Shown one piece after another: positions 8,246 through 19,568 of a stretch of 64,000 bases of DNA. Position 1 is the first letter of the stretch, and every line of letters begins with the position of its first letter. The notes beneath the pieces were generated by a model. The model was given only the letters and a program-made list of their open reading frames with translations, was not told the origin of the DNA and made no database searches. Position numbers and translations under genes: made by a program. Origin of the DNA: Kitasatospora arboriphila (GTDB taxonomy: Bacteria; Actinomycetota; Actinomycetes; Mycobacteriales; Mycobacteriaceae); the NCBI RefSeq assembly GCF_000717275.1, contig NZ_JNYV01000002.1, positions 1,357,548-1,421,547 on the forward strand, given 5' to 3'.

Positions 8246-9580
8246 ATGTCAGCCAACACGAACGATCCGATCGTCATCTCCGGGATGGCCGTGGAAGCGC
8301 CGGGAGGAATCGAGGACACCGGAGCCTTCTGGGAGGCACTCGTTGCCGGGCGTGAGCTGATCTGTCCTTTTCCCAGAGACCGCGACTGGCCGATCGAGGA
8401 GCTGTTCGCTCTGCACCGGCTCGACGGTTGGAGTGCCGTCGCCGATGCCGGTGGATTCCTCGACGGTGCATCGCATTTCGACCCGGGCTTCTTCGGGATC
8501 AGTCCACGCGAAGCGATCGCGATGGACCCTCAGCAACGGGTCGCCATGCGAGTTGCCTGGCGCGCACTCGAGGACGCCGGGATCAACCCCGGTTCTCTGG
8601 AGGATGCGGAGGTCGGTTGCTACATGGGCGTGTCGATCAGTGAGTACGGCCCGCGGGCGGCCGCTGTCAACGAGTTCAGCGGTCACCGCATCACCGGAAC
8701 CGCGCTCGGCGCGGTTGCCGGCAGGATCTCACACAGCCTCGGACTGGTCGGTCCATCGATCAGCGTGGACACGGCCTGCGCTTCGTCGCTGACGGCACTG
8801 CACCTCGCTGCCGGAGCGGTCCGCGACGACGAATGTGATTGGGCGCTTGCCGGCGGCGTTTGCGTGATGGGTTCTCCCGCTGCGTTTTACGAGTTCTCCA
8901 AGAACAACGGGCTGGCATCGGACGGACATTGCCGGTCGTATGCGGCCGATGCCAGCGGAACTCTGTGGGGTGAAGGGGCCGGTGTGGTCGTCGTCGAACG
9001 CGAATCCAGGGCGCGGGCGCTCGGACACCGGATCCATGGGCGCGTGCTGGCAACACGTATCAACCACAACGGCAAGGGAATGCCGATCGTGGTGCCGAGT
9101 GCGGCGGCGCAGGTTCGCCTGATCGAGAAGACATTGGCGGCAGCGGAGGTGGAGGCCGGCGACATCGGCCTGATCGAGGGGCATGGCACCGGGACGCCGC
9201 TCGGTGACCCGATGGAGCTGACCGCGTTGCAGAACACCTACGGGCAGGGGAGCGCCGGGACGGTGAAGCTGGGATCGGTGAAGTCGAACGCCGGCCACGC
9301 CCAGGCTGCCTCGGGGATGCTCGGCCTGATCAAGATGCTGCTCTGCGGCAGCAACGGGCACATCGCGCCGACACTGCACGCCGATCGGCCCACCACCAAG
9401 GTCGACTGGGACAGTTCGGCGCTCCGATTGGCGGACGGCCTCGAATACTGGGAGCCGAAAGATGGACTGCGCTACGGCGCCGTGTCGTCGTTCGGGGTCT
9501 CGGGTACCAATGCGCATGCGATTGTCGCGATGCCGGACAGTGCCGTGGCCGTCGAGACCGCGGGAGCCCACCATGCCTGA
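8246..9580 (+). CDS. mbtC: Beta-ketoacyl synthase of the siderophore PKS
   Basis: Ketosynthase protein of 444 residues, the same length I recall for M. tuberculosis MbtC. The active-site cysteine is in DTACASS near residue 176 and the two histidines are in EGHGTGTPLGDP (about 312) and SNAGHAQAASG (about 351); MDPQQRVAMR is the usual KS signature. With MbtD it forms a split type I PKS module that adds one malonate-type unit, giving the beta-hydroxy acid between the two hydroxylysines. The end overlaps mbtD by 8 bases. Confidence 0.93.
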   Translation: MSANTNDPIVISGMAVEAPGGIEDTGAFWEALVAGRELICPFPRDRDWPIEELFALHRLDGWSAVADAGGFLDGASHFDPGFFGISPREAIAMDPQQRVAMRVAWRALEDAGINPGSLEDAEVGCYMGVSISEYGPRAAAVNEFSGHRITGTALGAVAGRISHSLGLVGPSISVDTACASSLTALHLAAGAVRDDECDWALAGGVCVMGSPAAFYEFSKNNGLASDGHCRSYAADASGTLWGEGAGVVVVERESRARALGHRIHGRVLATRINHNGKGMPIVVPSAAAQVRLIEKTLAAAEVEAGDIGLIEGHGTGTPLGDPMELTALQNTYGQGSAGTVKLGSVKSNAGHAQAASGMLGLIKMLLCGSNGHIAPTLHADRPTTKVDWDSSALRLADGLEYWEPKDGLRYGAVSSFGVSGTNAHAIVAMPDSAVAVETAGAHHA

Positions 9581-12500
9581 TCATTGCCTGCCCGACGGGC
9601 GGACCGCGGTTCTCCTGTCTGCTGATTCGCCGGAGCTCCTGGCGGCCGAGGCCGGCGCGTTGTCGGCGTATGTGCGCGACAACCCGACGGTGACCCCGAG
9701 TGCTGTCGCGTCAATGCTGATGCGCACCCGTGTGGTCCGCAGGCATCGGGCACTCGTGATGGCCTCCGACCGGGATCGGCTCGTCGCCGGCCTGCAGGCG
9801 CTCGCGGACGGTGGCGACCATCCGGACGTGGTGCGTGGCCGCGGCCCGGCGACCAGGCGGACAACGGCTTTCGTCTTTCCGGGGCAGGGAAGTCAGTACC
9901 CCGGTATGGGGAAGATGTTCTACGACGCGTCACCGGTTTTCCGGGACGAGGTCGACCGAATGAACAACATCTTCGTCGAGCTGTACGGCATCAGCCCCAG
10001 GGACTATCTGCTCGATCAGCAGGAGCGCTTGGTTGACGCGGACGGGCGTGTGCACGAGGACATCCGCGTGGTGCAGCCCGCTCTTCTGATGCAGATGATC
10101 GCCCTGGCGCAGATGTGGCGGTCGTTCGGCGTGGAACCGATGCTGACGGTGGGGCACAGCCAGGGTGAGATCGCCGCGGCGTACATCTCGGGAGCGATGT
10201 CGTTGACGGATGTCATCCACGTGGTGGCAACCCGGGCAAATTTGGTCGTCGAGTTCTCGCCGACCGGCTATTCGATGGCGGTGGTCGCCATCGACCGTGA
10301 TGAGTGCGAGGCGTTACTGGCCGAACATTCCGGATGGGCAGAGCTGTCGGTGGTCAATTCCCCGCACATCCTGTGCATCTCAGGTGACCGATCTACGGTG
10401 CATGACATGGTCGAAACATTGACTGCCGCGGGAAAGTTCGCGAAAGAGATCCGGGTCGACTATCCGGCGCACACCTCCATCGTCAGCAGATTCCGGGCCG
10501 AACTCGGCGAAGCGCTGGCCGACAAGCTCGAGAACCCGAGATTCACGGAGACGTCCACCCCATGCTTCGGTGGCACCCTGGGCAAGGCGATGTCGCCGTC
10601 ACAACCGCTGTCGGACTACTGGTTCTGGAACCTTCGTAACCGTGTCCGGTTCGATCTCGCGGTCGGCGGCGCCGTGCGCAGCGGGGCGGACACCTTCATC
10701 GAGATCGCCGAACACCCGACCCTGGCGCTTGCCATCCAGGAGAACATCGCGACCGCAGCGCCTGACGCGGCGATGCCCGTGATCGGGACGTCGCGGCGCA
10801 GCGCAGAAGACCTGCGAGAGTTCGCACACAATCTGGCCACCGTCGCCGTCAACGACTCCGGCTATCGGTGGGAGTCCCTCGCTGTCGCCGATGTGGAACC
10901 CGTACCCCCGCTGCCCGATTTCCCTCACGTGCAGATGGCGCGGCGGCCGCTGTGGGCCTCGCATCTGGCGCCTGGACAGGAACTGGAATCGGCAGTGCCC
11001 GACAAAGACTCGGCGTCGTTTCCCCGCCGCATCACCGAGACGTGGGCGCGACTGGCGCGCCGCACACTGGTGCCACCGCGTTCCATCCTGCTGGTCGACC
11101 ACACCGGGCGGTGTGAGCAATGGGCCGCCGACCTGTGCGCCGCAGCGCCGGCCCACGGCGCCACCGCGAGCATGTACCGACCGCAGGGACCGTCGGGGTC
11201 AGCGCAGTTCGATTCGGTGGTGATCCTGTTGCCGAGTGGTTCCGGCGACACCGTGTCCGACGCGATCGCGGACCTCTCCGACTTCTTCGGGAACCGGGGC
11301 TGGCTGCCGGCAGCGGTCACCGACGCCGCCGAATGCTGGCTCGTGACTGCAGCCGGCGAGCACGTGGTCCCAGACGATCCGATCCCGCACCTGTTCCATG
11401 CCGCTGCCAACGCCGGATTCCGCTGTCTGGCAGCCGAGTACCCGCGCACGACGTTCAGGCACCTCGATTTGCCCGGCGACGGTGCACCGTCGGCTTCCGC
11501 AGTCATCGGCGCTCTGCACATTGCTGCCGAGCCGGAGCTGGCCCTGCGCGGCGCCAAGGTCTACGCAAAACGCCTTGCCTACATCGACGCTGTAGACGGA
11601 CGCCCCGCACCCGGGCTCGGTGATGCCGCACCGCTCGGGTTCGATGATCCGGTCATGGGTTCGGGTCCCGACGATCGCGTGGTGATCATCGGTGGAACCG
11701 GCAAGCTGGGTCTGGAGTTCTGTGAGTACTTCGCCACGCGGGGCGCGACCAGGATCACCCTTCTCAGCCGATCAGGTGAAACCGCTTCCACCGCAGGACG
11801 ATTGCGGCACATCCGGAGTCTGGGTGGCGCGAGGGTCGATGTCGTGGCGTGTGACGTCGGCGACGAGGCATCGGTTCTGCAGTTCGTCTCCGATCACGTG
11901 TCCGAGCCGGTGGACGTGGTGGTACACGCTGCGGTGAACTATGTGGACGCCGAATCCGGCAACATCACACCCGATCTCGTTGCGGCGGCGACACGATCGA
12001 AGGTCGTCGGTCTCATGCATGTGCTGGCGGCGACACCGCTGGCGCCGCGATGTCGCGTGCTGCTGTGTTCATCGATCGCGGCAACCCTCGGAGGTCGCGG
12101 ACAGATCCTGTACGCGGCCGGTAATCGGATGCTCGATGTGCTGGCGCGCACACTGCGCGAACAGGGCATGCGGGCGGCTTCGGTGCAGTGGGGGTTGTGG
12201 AACGTGCAGGGTCCGCTCGACACGGCCGGCGTCGATCGGGTCGAAGGGGCAGGTGTCATCCCCATGCGGCCCGCGGACGCGTTGTCGATGGCCTTCACCG
12301 GTGCGACGGCGGACACGATCGTGGCCGCGGCCGACTGGGCCGAGCTACACGACATCGTGTCCCTGTTCGGGCACGGACCCCTGATCGCCGGGCTGGTCCC
12401 CGAACGCCCGCCGGCTCAGTTGGCTTCTCCCGTGTTGCCGACTACGCCTTTGCCGGTGGCGGCCGGTTCGCACACCGCGTCGGAACCGGCCGCACCCGAG

Positions 12501-12770
12501 AGGCCCGCTGCGCCGGCGGACAGCGCGGTTTTTGCCGAATTGGTCGTCACCGAACTGAACCGGGTGATGGGCATCGACGGGGGTGACATCGACCGGACGG
12601 TGCCGTTGGTCGCGCTCGGGCTCGATTCGCTGCAGGCGCTCGATTTCCGTCGCCGGGTGAAATCCGAACTCGATCGGGACCTTCCGGTGGAGGCGATCCT
12701 GGGCGGCGCATCGTTCGACGAGGTGGTCAGGTTGATGGATGTGGGGTCTGAGACCGTGGTCGGCGGGTAG
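9573..12770 (+). CDS. mbtD: PKS: acyltransferase-ketoreductase-ACP
   Basis: PKS protein of 1065 residues that complements the separate KS. Acyltransferase: FPGQGSQYPGMG near 105 and GHSQGEIAAAY near 194-204. Ketoreductase: IIGGTGKLGLEF near 705-716 with a Rossmann fold and the later CSSIAATLGGRGQILYAAGN region. ACP: VALGLDSLQALDF near 1013-1025, serine as the attachment site. It therefore should extend the chain by one ketide and reduce it to a beta-hydroxy acid. The start at ATG 9573, inside the end of mbtC, fits homologues; upstream in-frame codons belong to mbtC read in another frame. Confidence 0.92.
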   Translation: MPDHCLPDGRTAVLLSADSPELLAAEAGALSAYVRDNPTVTPSAVASMLMRTRVVRRHRALVMASDRDRLVAGLQALADGGDHPDVVRGRGPATRRTTAFVFPGQGSQYPGMGKMFYDASPVFRDEVDRMNNIFVELYGISPRDYLLDQQERLVDADGRVHEDIRVVQPALLMQMIALAQMWRSFGVEPMLTVGHSQGEIAAAYISGAMSLTDVIHVVATRANLVVEFSPTGYSMAVVAIDRDECEALLAEHSGWAELSVVNSPHILCISGDRSTVHDMVETLTAAGKFAKEIRVDYPAHTSIVSRFRAELGEALADKLENPRFTETSTPCFGGTLGKAMSPSQPLSDYWFWNLRNRVRFDLAVGGAVRSGADTFIEIAEHPTLALAIQENIATAAPDAAMPVIGTSRRSAEDLREFAHNLATVAVNDSGYRWESLAVADVEPVPPLPDFPHVQMARRPLWASHLAPGQELESAVPDKDSASFPRRITETWARLARRTLVPPRSILLVDHTGRCEQWAADLCAAAPAHGATASMYRPQGPSGSAQFDSVVILLPSGSGDTVSDAIADLSDFFGNRGWLPAAVTDAAECWLVTAAGEHVVPDDPIPHLFHAAANAGFRCLAAEYPRTTFRHLDLPGDGAPSASAVIGALHIAAEPELALRGAKVYAKRLAYIDAVDGRPAPGLGDAAPLGFDDPVMGSGPDDRVVIIGGTGKLGLEFCEYFATRGATRITLLSRSGETASTAGRLRHIRSLGGARVDVVACDVGDEASVLQFVSDHVSEPVDVVVHAAVNYVDAESGNITPDLVAAATRSKVVGLMHVLAATPLAPRCRVLLCSSIAATLGGRGQILYAAGNRMLDVLARTLREQGMRAASVQWGLWNVQGPLDTAGVDRVEGAGVIPMRPADALSMAFTGATADTIVAAADWAELHDIVSLFGHGPLIAGLVPERPPAQLASPVLPTTPLPVAAGSHTASEPAAPERPAAPADSAVFAELVVTELNRVMGIDGGDIDRTVPLVALGLDSLQALDFRRRVKSELDRDLPVEAILGGASFDEVVRLMDVGSETVVGG

Positions 12771-12793
12771 CGGTCACCGCGCCTGAATGCAGG

Positions 12794-12812
12794 TAAGGAC
12801 AGGCTTACCATT
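12794..12812. promoter_or_regulatory. Iron-box-like site before the MTB12-like gene
   Basis: The 19 bases starting TAAGGACAGGCTTACC share about 12 of 19 positions with the iron-box consensus, best in the AGGCTTACC half. It lies 70 bases upstream of the GTG start of the next gene and 23 bases after mbtD. The match is only moderate. Confidence 0.4.
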
Positions 12813-12881
12813 TATGCACGTGTCGTGGTTCAATAGCGCGTACATGCGGGGAGATCATGAAGTGAACAGAAAGCAGATGTG

Positions 12882-13613
12882 GTGACCGAGAAATCGAACT
12901 CGAGTGTCAACGTGCCGACAGTGTTCGTAGCTGCCGGTGTGTCGGCGGTCATCTCTGCGCTCATAGTGTCCATCGGTGTGGTGGGGGTTTTGTTTGCCGT
13001 CGACACCGACAATTCGGCGTCGAACTCCGCCGAACCCACCGTGGTGAATCTCGGGGCCGCGGCAAACCCGCAAGGAACCGTGCAGGCTGGAGCCACGGCT
13101 CAGCCGCCCACCGCTGCGCCTGCCGCTCCCGCGCCGACCACCGCGGCCGCTGCACCCGCACCCGCACCCGCGGTCGGAGGTGGCACCACCTCGGGTGGCG
13201 GCTACGCACCGCAGGCTCCCGCGGCACCGGCGACGACCGAGGCTCCCGCAGCCGAAACGGCTGCGCCCGCGGCGTTGTCCGCGGGAGAACTGCAGAACAA
13301 ACTGAAATTGGTGCTGAACGGCTCGAGTGCGCAGAAAGCCGATGAACTCGAGGCGGGCACCCGAGGCGTGCCGGTGGGCGAGGGGATCGGCAACACGCTG
13401 CGGACGTTCGAGCCCGCCGGTGTGAAATGGCGGATCGCGGGCCCGGTGACCGTCAACGGAAACACCATGTCCGCCAACCTCATCCTCTCGTCGCCGGGTT
13501 TCAACGACGCGACGATGGGCCTGACCTGGGTGTGGAAAGACAACAAGTGGAAGCTGTCGAACACCAGCGCCTGTGAGGTCGCCGGGTACGCGCAGGTTCC
13601 GTGCGCGCTGTAG
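12882..13613 (+). CDS. Membrane-anchored protein with MTB12-like C-terminal domain
   Basis: 243 residues with GTG at 12882 (another GTG immediately precedes). A short charged N-terminus is followed by one membrane helix (about 11-36, VPTVFVAAGVSAVISALIV), a long Ala/Pro/Thr-rich linker (about 60-130) and a compact C-terminal domain from about 140 that ends with GLTWVWKDNKWKLSNTSACE. That ending resembles the MTB12-type low-molecular-weight antigen domain (NTF2-like), a surface or secreted domain of unknown function. It sits between mbtD and mbtE, so a role in export, uptake or envelope handling of the siderophore can be proposed but nothing shows it. The helix is closely similar to that of the 54-residue protein at 27278. 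Confidence 0.7.
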   Translation: MTEKSNSSVNVPTVFVAAGVSAVISALIVSIGVVGVLFAVDTDNSASNSAEPTVVNLGAAANPQGTVQAGATAQPPTAAPAAPAPTTAAAAPAPAPAVGGGTTSGGGYAPQAPAAPATTEAPAAETAAPAALSAGELQNKLKLVLNGSSAQKADELEAGTRGVPVGEGIGNTLRTFEPAGVKWRIAGPVTVNGNTMSANLILSSPGFNDATMGLTWVWKDNKWKLSNTSACEVAGYAQVPCAL

Positions 13614-13658
13614 CGCCGCCTGCGTCTGCCGTCGGACCGTGATCGCTAGGGGCGTTCC

Positions 13659-16600
13659 ATGCCAGAAGACCTGATAGCCCGCCGCAAAGAACTGCTCCGC
13701 CGAAAGCTCGTCGACAGCGGCCTCGCATCCGACGTCACCGCTCCGGCTCGCACTCGATCGGCCGGCGATCGCTCACCGCTGTCGGTGGGGCAAGAGCGGC
13801 TGTGGTTCCTGCAGACCCGTGACCCTGATGACACCACCCTCAACGTCTGTGTGGCATACCGGTTGTCGGGCCGCCTGGACGTCGATCGGCTACGCGCGGC
13901 GCTCTCCGACGTGGTCGGACGCCACGAGGTCCTGCGCACGTCCTACGGCGTGGGCGACGATGGGATCCCGTACCAGTCTGCTGCCGAACACGTCGAGGTG
14001 CCCTGGGGTGAACACGACCTGACCGATCTCGCGGAGCAGAGTCGCTCTCGCCGTCTCGAAGTACTCGCTCGACGCGAGTTCGGACGGCCGTTCGACCTCA
14101 CCCGCGACGTGCTGATGCGGGCGACACTGGTCCGAACGGGCCGCGACGAGTGGGTGTTCATCTTTGTCGTCCACCACATCTGCTGGGACGACGACTCGTG
14201 GGCGGTCTTCTTCGACGACCTGAACGCGGCCTATGACGGGCGCTCCGCACATCGGGCGCCGACCCAGTTCCTCGACGTGGCAACCGATCCTGCCGCCCTC
14301 GAAGTCGACGACCCAGCGATCGCATACTGGCGTGAACTGCTGAGCCCGGCTCCAGAATGGCTCGAACTGCCGGCGGAGACACCCGGTGTCGCGTCCAAGA
14401 ATGCAGGCCGGGGTTCCAGGTCGATGTCCTCGGATGTGATCGAGGCGGTGAACGAGCTCGCTCGCGCGGCCTCGACAACGCCGTTCACAGTGCTGCTGGC
14501 AGCCTTCGGAGCGTTGATCCACCGGTACACCGGTGCGACGGACTTCTTGGTGGCCGTGCCCATCACCGACCGGCGCAAGCCTGGGGCCGACAAGGCGATC
14601 GGGTACTTCGGCAACACGGTGCTGGTGCGGACGACCATCGACCCCCGGGCCCCCTTCGCCGACCTCATCGCAACCACTCGCGACAACGCTCTCGGTGCGT
14701 TCGGTCACCAGCATGTCGGTATCGACCGGGTGGTGCGCGAGCTGAACCCGGACCGGTCTGGTGGCGACGGTCTCGAACAGATTGTCCGACTGAGTTTTTC
14801 GACGCGCAAGAGCGCGGTCGGGTTCGCGCTCGACGGTGTGACGGCCGAACAGCTCGACCTTGCCGCCTCGGTGACCCAGATGCCTCTCGGGCTGACGGTG
14901 GTGCGCGATGGCGATGACGCATCTGTGGAAGCCGAGTACTTCGCGGATGTGCTCGACCACGCGATCGTCGACGACATGCTGGCCGCTTACGTGCGGTTGC
15001 TCCACCAGGCTGTCGCGTCGCCAGGCGCACGAATCGTCGATCTCGACATCCTGGGGGAGCGGCGAGCAGAGATCATCGAGCGTTCGCACGGTGATCAGGT
15101 CGCCGCGACACCCGCCACGCTGCCGGAGATGTTCGAGAGTCGGGTCAGGGCACATCCGGACCAGCCCGCGATCATCGACGACAACCACACCCTTACCTAC
15201 GCCGAGCTCAACGCCCGTTCCAACCGTCTGGCCCGCTGGTTCATCTCACGCGATATCGGACCCGAAGACCTTGTGGCACTCAGTCTTGCCGCGTCGGTGG
15301 AGTTCGTCGTGGCGGCGGTCGCCGTGCTCAAGGCGGGCTCCGCGTACCTGCCGATTGATCCGTCCTACCCACAGGACCGGATCGACTTCCTCGTCGAGGA
15401 CGCCCGGCCGCGAATCGTGTTGTCCCAGGCTGATCTGGCCGCTGCTGAGCAGGCAGCCGAGGCCCTGCCCGTTGTCGATCCGGTAGACGCGGACCGGATC
15501 CGCCCTCTGCTCCCGGCTGGTCTGGCGTACGTCATCTACACCTCCGGCTCCACCGGCCGGCCCAAAGGTGTCCCGGTGCCCCATGCGGCGATCGCGGACC
15601 ATCTCGCCGGCTTCCATGCCCAATTCGGGATGACCGCCGAGGACCGGCTGGTTCAGACATCGTCGGTCAGCTTCGATGCCTCGCTGTTCGAGGTGTTCTG
15701 CACGCTCACCCTCGGGGCCACGCTGGTGATCCCCAAACCCGACGGCCTGCAGGATATCCCGTACATGGCAGACCTGTTGGTTCGCCAGGGCGTCACCGTC
15801 ATGCACATGGTTCCCTCCATGCTGGGGATGTTCCTGTTGCTGCCCGGGGTCAACGAGTGGACCACCCTGCGCCAGATACCCGTGGGTGGCGAAGCGCTGC
15901 CCGGCGAGATCGCAGACAAGTTCGGCACGGTGTTCGACGCCCGATTGCGCAACAACTACGGCCCCACCGAAGCGGTTGTCGCGGCCACCCACTATCCGGT
16001 CGACGGACCCCAGGGTGTCCGGATAGTGCCGATCGGTGTGCCGAACCGCAATGTGACGGTGTACATCCTCGACGCCGCACTGCAACTCGTGCCGACCGGA
16101 GTGGTCGGCGAGATCTACATCGGCGGAGGGCAACTCGCGCGTGGATACCTCGGCCGGCCGGCGCTGACCGCCGAGAGGTTCGTCGCCGATCCGATGTCGC
16201 CGGGTGGGCGGCTGTACCGGACGGGCGACCTCGCGCGCTGGAACGTCGACGGCGACATCGAGTTCGTCGGCCGGATCGATGAGCAGGTGAAGATACGCGG
16301 CTTCCGGATCGAACTCGGCGAGGTCGAGTCGGCGCTCGCCGGCCACCCTGCGGTTGCCCGTGCCCTGGTCATCGTCACCGACGATCCACGTGTGGGCGCA
16401 TCGCTGGCGGCTTACCTTGTCGCCGAACGTGATCAGACCATCGAGATCGGAGCTGTCCGGGACCACGCTGCGTCGGTGTTGCCGGAATACATGGTGCCGA
16501 GCGGCTTTGCCGTGATCGACGAGATACCCCTCACCGCACACGGGAAACTCGATCGCAGAGCGCTTCCGGAACCGGTGAGCAGCCGGCCCGCGGAGTCACG

Positions 16601-19568
16601 TGCACCCACCACCCCGACCGAGATCCGTGTTGCCGCACTGTTCGCGTCCCTGTTCGGCCGCGATGACATCGGCGCGGATGACTCCTTCTTCGAACTCGGC
16701 GGGCACTCGTTGCTTGCGGCGCGCTTGGTCACGCAGATCCGGACCGAGTTCGGAGTGGACATCGACGTCCGGGCACCGTTCGACACACCCACCGTTGCAG
16801 GCTTGGCGACGTGGCTGGTGGCCCAGGTGCGCAGCGAGTTCGGCATCGACCTCGACGCGCATGACGATGACGAAGGCGGAGACCGGGATCTCAGCAGCAG
16901 TTCGATCGCGGAGGCTGCGGCGTCAGCGTCTCTGACCGGCGCACCGCGCCGGCCCGCGATCACTGCTCGCACCGAGGCGCCAGAACACGTGCCCCTGTCG
17001 TATTCACAGCTCGCGATGTGGTTTGCCCGTAGCTTCGAAGGGCCCAGTGCGGTCGGGAACATCCCGATGGCGGTGCGGATCGATGGTCCGCTTGATGTGC
17101 CTGCCCTGACCGAGGCACTGGGCGACGTGATCGCCCGCCACTCGGCTCTGCGGACAACGTTTGTCGAGCGAGAAGGTGTGCCTTATCAGGTTGTCGGACC
17201 CGTCGAGCCCGCGGCGTTGCCACTCACGGTGGTGAACGGCACGTCGATCGCCGAGAAGGAAGCGCAGCTGAGTGCAGAACTCGATCGGGTGGCCGGCCAT
17301 ACTTTCGCGATCGAATCCGAACGGCTGATCCGTACGGAGCTGTTCTCACTCGGCGAGAACTCGCATGTGCTGTCGATCTTGGTGCATCACATGGTGATCG
17401 ACCACTGGTCGTTCAATGTGCTGCTGGCCGACGTGGCCACCGCCTACCGCCACCGCCTCGGTCATCGGTCGGCGCCGCCCTGGTTGCCCCTGCCGATCCA
17501 ATACAGCGATTACGCGTTGTGGCAACGCGACCTCTTCGAACCAGGCGCGGTGGCGCACGACGTGGGTGATGCGCAGCTCGCGTACTGGCGGTCGACGCTG
17601 GCGGGCATTCCAGACCACATCACCGTCGCAGCGGACCGTCCTCGGCCCGCGGTGCTCGGAAAGACCGGCGAAATCGTGACTTTCGCGGTGCCCGCAGATC
17701 TGCGCGCCAAGTTACGTGCGGTGGCCGATCGCGCCGGCGTCAGCGAGTTCATGTTGCTGAACTCTGCGGTGGCGACCCTGCTGCACAAACTGGGCGGTGG
17801 CGACGACATCACCATCGGTACGCCGGTCGCCGGCCGGACCGACGATGCCACGGCCGACATCGTGGGACTGTTCGCGAACATGGTGGTGTTACGCAACGAC
17901 TTCAGCGGTGACCCGACGCTGCACGACGTCCTCATCCGGGGGAGAGATGCAGCGCTGGGAGCGTACGCCAACCAGGACGTGCCCATCGAGCGCCTCGTCG
18001 AAGCGCTCAACCCGCGCCGCACCCGGTCGCGTAATCCGCTGTTCCAGGTGATGATGCACTTTCGAGATGAGCACAGCCGAGATTCCAGCGGTGTGTCCGG
18101 CGCATCGGCGCTGACCGACGGAACCACGATCTCGTTGCTGCCGGTGGACTTCGAGACGTCGTTCCTCGACCTGAACATCATCTTCGCTTCGCAAGCCGAT
18201 GGCGGTCTGGCCGCACGCCTCGTGGCATCGACGGATCTCTACGATCGTGACACCGCCGAAGAAATGGCCCGCCGAATGATTGTCATGCTCGAGCATTTTG
18301 CCGACCACGTGGACACCCCGGTGAAGAAGGCGGACGTGCTTCTTGCCGACGAACGTCACCGCCTTCTCGACCAATGGTGCGATGGAGGACCGCTTGACGT
18401 CGAGGCCTTCCGCGCCAGGATGAATGCCCTTCCCGCCGGCAGCGAGACGATTGCGATCCGGCGGGGCGACGACGTCCTCGACTACCGTTCCCTCACCGAC
18501 TATCTGGCACGCAACGACGACGCGAGTGGCCCGCTGTCCGATGTCGTCACGGTTGTGCGCGGTGCGCTGCACGGACATCCGTGGCAGCTTCCGGGTCCGA
18601 GCACCGATGCGATTCGGTTGATCGCTGTTCGTTCCGGCGACCCGGTGATGGTCTCGGAACTCCTCGCCGGATTGTCGGACGGAGCCACTGTGGTGCTGGC
18701 CACCGACTCCGAACGCACCGATCCAGCCGCCCTGGCCACTGTGATCGCCGCGCAGTCGGCGCAGAGGGTGGTCGCTTCACCGGACGTGCTCGGCATGCTT
18801 CCGCACTCGGGGGTGTCGATGATGCCGTCGGTGCGGACCTGGGTGGCTGCCTCGGTCGGCACCCAACCATCTCTGGGCGAGACGCTCGGGTCCCTGTCTG
18901 CCGGTTCGGTTACTGAGTACCGTTACACGGCAAGAGATATCGACGCCATTGTGGTGACGGGCGAGCTGTCCGGTTCTCACTCCGGACGTCCGGTCCCAGG
19001 ATCGAAGGTACTGGTGCTGGGCGCACAACTCGACCCGGTTCCGCCGGGGGTGGTGGGCGACGTCCACGTCCAGGTGGCGGGGTCGGCACTCGTGCGCACC
19101 GGTGACAGGGCGAGGTGGGACCGCACCGGTTCGCTCATCTTCCAGATGCAGTCCGAGGCCACGGTGGCCGGTGGGGTCGCGGGCGTAGCCGGCGGTGGCG
19201 AACAGCCCCAGACCGACACCGAGCGCGCGATCTGCGATGTTCTCGCGGAGCTGCTGGACATCGACGGCGTGGGTCGCGACGACAACTTCTTCGCACTCGG
19301 TGGCGACAGCGTCATCTCCATCCAGCTCGCGGGAAAACTTGCAGCCGAAAGCATCCCGCTCACACCACAGATGATCTTTGATCACCACACGATCGCCGAG
19401 GTGGCCGCCGCAGTCGACGAGGCCCGTGCCGCAGCTCCCGGATCGGATGCGGACCCCGAAGTCGGCCGGCCCGAGGCCCCCGCATCGACCCATGCGCCGA
19501 TGTCTGTCTCCGGGTTGACTGACGACGCCCTGGCAGCCCTCACCGCCTCGTGGAAACCGGGTTCATGA
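13659..19568 (+). CDS. mbtE: NRPS: C-A-PCP-C-(degenerate A)-PCP
   Basis: 1969 residues. First module: condensation domain (HHICWDD near 171), adenylation domain ([11 protein letters not shown] near 628, [25 protein letters not shown]) and PCP ([10 protein letters not shown], serine near 1016). Second part: condensation domain (HHMVIDH near 1243), then about 280 residues (1567-1844) that look like a broken adenylation domain, then PCP ([10 protein letters not shown], serine near 1882). The remnant keeps a trace of the A7 region ([25 protein letters not shown]) but has no TSGSTG loop, no YGPTE motif and no final lysine. I recall M. tuberculosis MbtE as about 1680 residues, so the remnant accounts for the extra length. 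Both condensation motifs deviate from HHxxxDG in the last position. The first A domain likely activates (acyl-hydroxy)lysine. The stop overlaps mbtF by ATGA. Confidence 0.9.
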   Translation: MPEDLIARRKELLRRKLVDSGLASDVTAPARTRSAGDRSPLSVGQERLWFLQTRDPDDTTLNVCVAYRLSGRLDVDRLRAALSDVVGRHEVLRTSYGVGDDGIPYQSAAEHVEVPWGEHDLTDLAEQSRSRRLEVLARREFGRPFDLTRDVLMRATLVRTGRDEWVFIFVVHHICWDDDSWAVFFDDLNAAYDGRSAHRAPTQFLDVATDPAALEVDDPAIAYWRELLSPAPEWLELPAETPGVASKNAGRGSRSMSSDVIEAVNELARAASTTPFTVLLAAFGALIHRYTGATDFLVAVPITDRRKPGADKAIGYFGNTVLVRTTIDPRAPFADLIATTRDNALGAFGHQHVGIDRVVRELNPDRSGGDGLEQIVRLSFSTRKSAVGFALDGVTAEQLDLAASVTQMPLGLTVVRDGDDASVEAEYFADVLDHAIVDDMLAAYVRLLHQAVASPGARIVDLDILGERRAEIIERSHGDQVAATPATLPEMFESRVRAHPDQPAIIDDNHTLTYAELNARSNRLARWFISRDIGPEDLVALSLAASVEFVVAAVAVLKAGSAYLPIDPSYPQDRIDFLVEDARPRIVLSQADLAAAEQAAEALPVVDPVDADRIRPLLPAGLAYVIYTSGSTGRPKGVPVPHAAIADHLAGFHAQFGMTAEDRLVQTSSVSFDASLFEVFCTLTLGATLVIPKPDGLQDIPYMADLLVRQGVTVMHMVPSMLGMFLLLPGVNEWTTLRQIPVGGEALPGEIADKFGTVFDARLRNNYGPTEAVVAATHYPVDGPQGVRIVPIGVPNRNVTVYILDAALQLVPTGVVGEIYIGGGQLARGYLGRPALTAERFVADPMSPGGRLYRTGDLARWNVDGDIEFVGRIDEQVKIRGFRIELGEVESALAGHPAVARALVIVTDDPRVGASLAAYLVAERDQTIEIGAVRDHAASVLPEYMVPSGFAVIDEIPLTAHGKLDRRALPEPVSSRPAESRAPTTPTEIRVAALFASLFGRDDIGADDSFFELGGHSLLAARLVTQIRTEFGVDIDVRAPFDTPTVAGLATWLVAQVRSEFGIDLDAHDDDEGGDRDLSSSSIAEAAASASLTGAPRRPAITARTEAPEHVPLSYSQLAMWFARSFEGPSAVGNIPMAVRIDGPLDVPALTEALGDVIARHSALRTTFVEREGVPYQVVGPVEPAALPLTVVNGTSIAEKEAQLSAELDRVAGHTFAIESERLIRTELFSLGENSHVLSILVHHMVIDHWSFNVLLADVATAYRHRLGHRSAPPWLPLPIQYSDYALWQRDLFEPGAVAHDVGDAQLAYWRSTLAGIPDHITVAADRPRPAVLGKTGEIVTFAVPADLRAKLRAVADRAGVSEFMLLNSAVATLLHKLGGGDDITIGTPVAGRTDDATADIVGLFANMVVLRNDFSGDPTLHDVLIRGRDAALGAYANQDVPIERLVEALNPRRTRSRNPLFQVMMHFRDEHSRDSSGVSGASALTDGTTISLLPVDFETSFLDLNIIFASQADGGLAARLVASTDLYDRDTAEEMARRMIVMLEHFADHVDTPVKKADVLLADERHRLLDQWCDGGPLDVEAFRARMNALPAGSETIAIRRGDDVLDYRSLTDYLARNDDASGPLSDVVTVVRGALHGHPWQLPGPSTDAIRLIAVRSGDPVMVSELLAGLSDGATVVLATDSERTDPAALATVIAAQSAQRVVASPDVLGMLPHSGVSMMPSVRTWVAASVGTQPSLGETLGSLSAGSVTEYRYTARDIDAIVVTGELSGSHSGRPVPGSKVLVLGAQLDPVPPGVVGDVHVQVAGSALVRTGDRARWDRTGSLIFQMQSEATVAGGVAGVAGGGEQPQTDTERAICDVLAELLDIDGVGRDDNFFALGGDSVISIQLAGKLAAESIPLTPQMIFDHHTIAEVAAAVDEARAAAPGSDADPEVGRPEAPASTHAPMSVSGLTDDALAALTASWKPGS

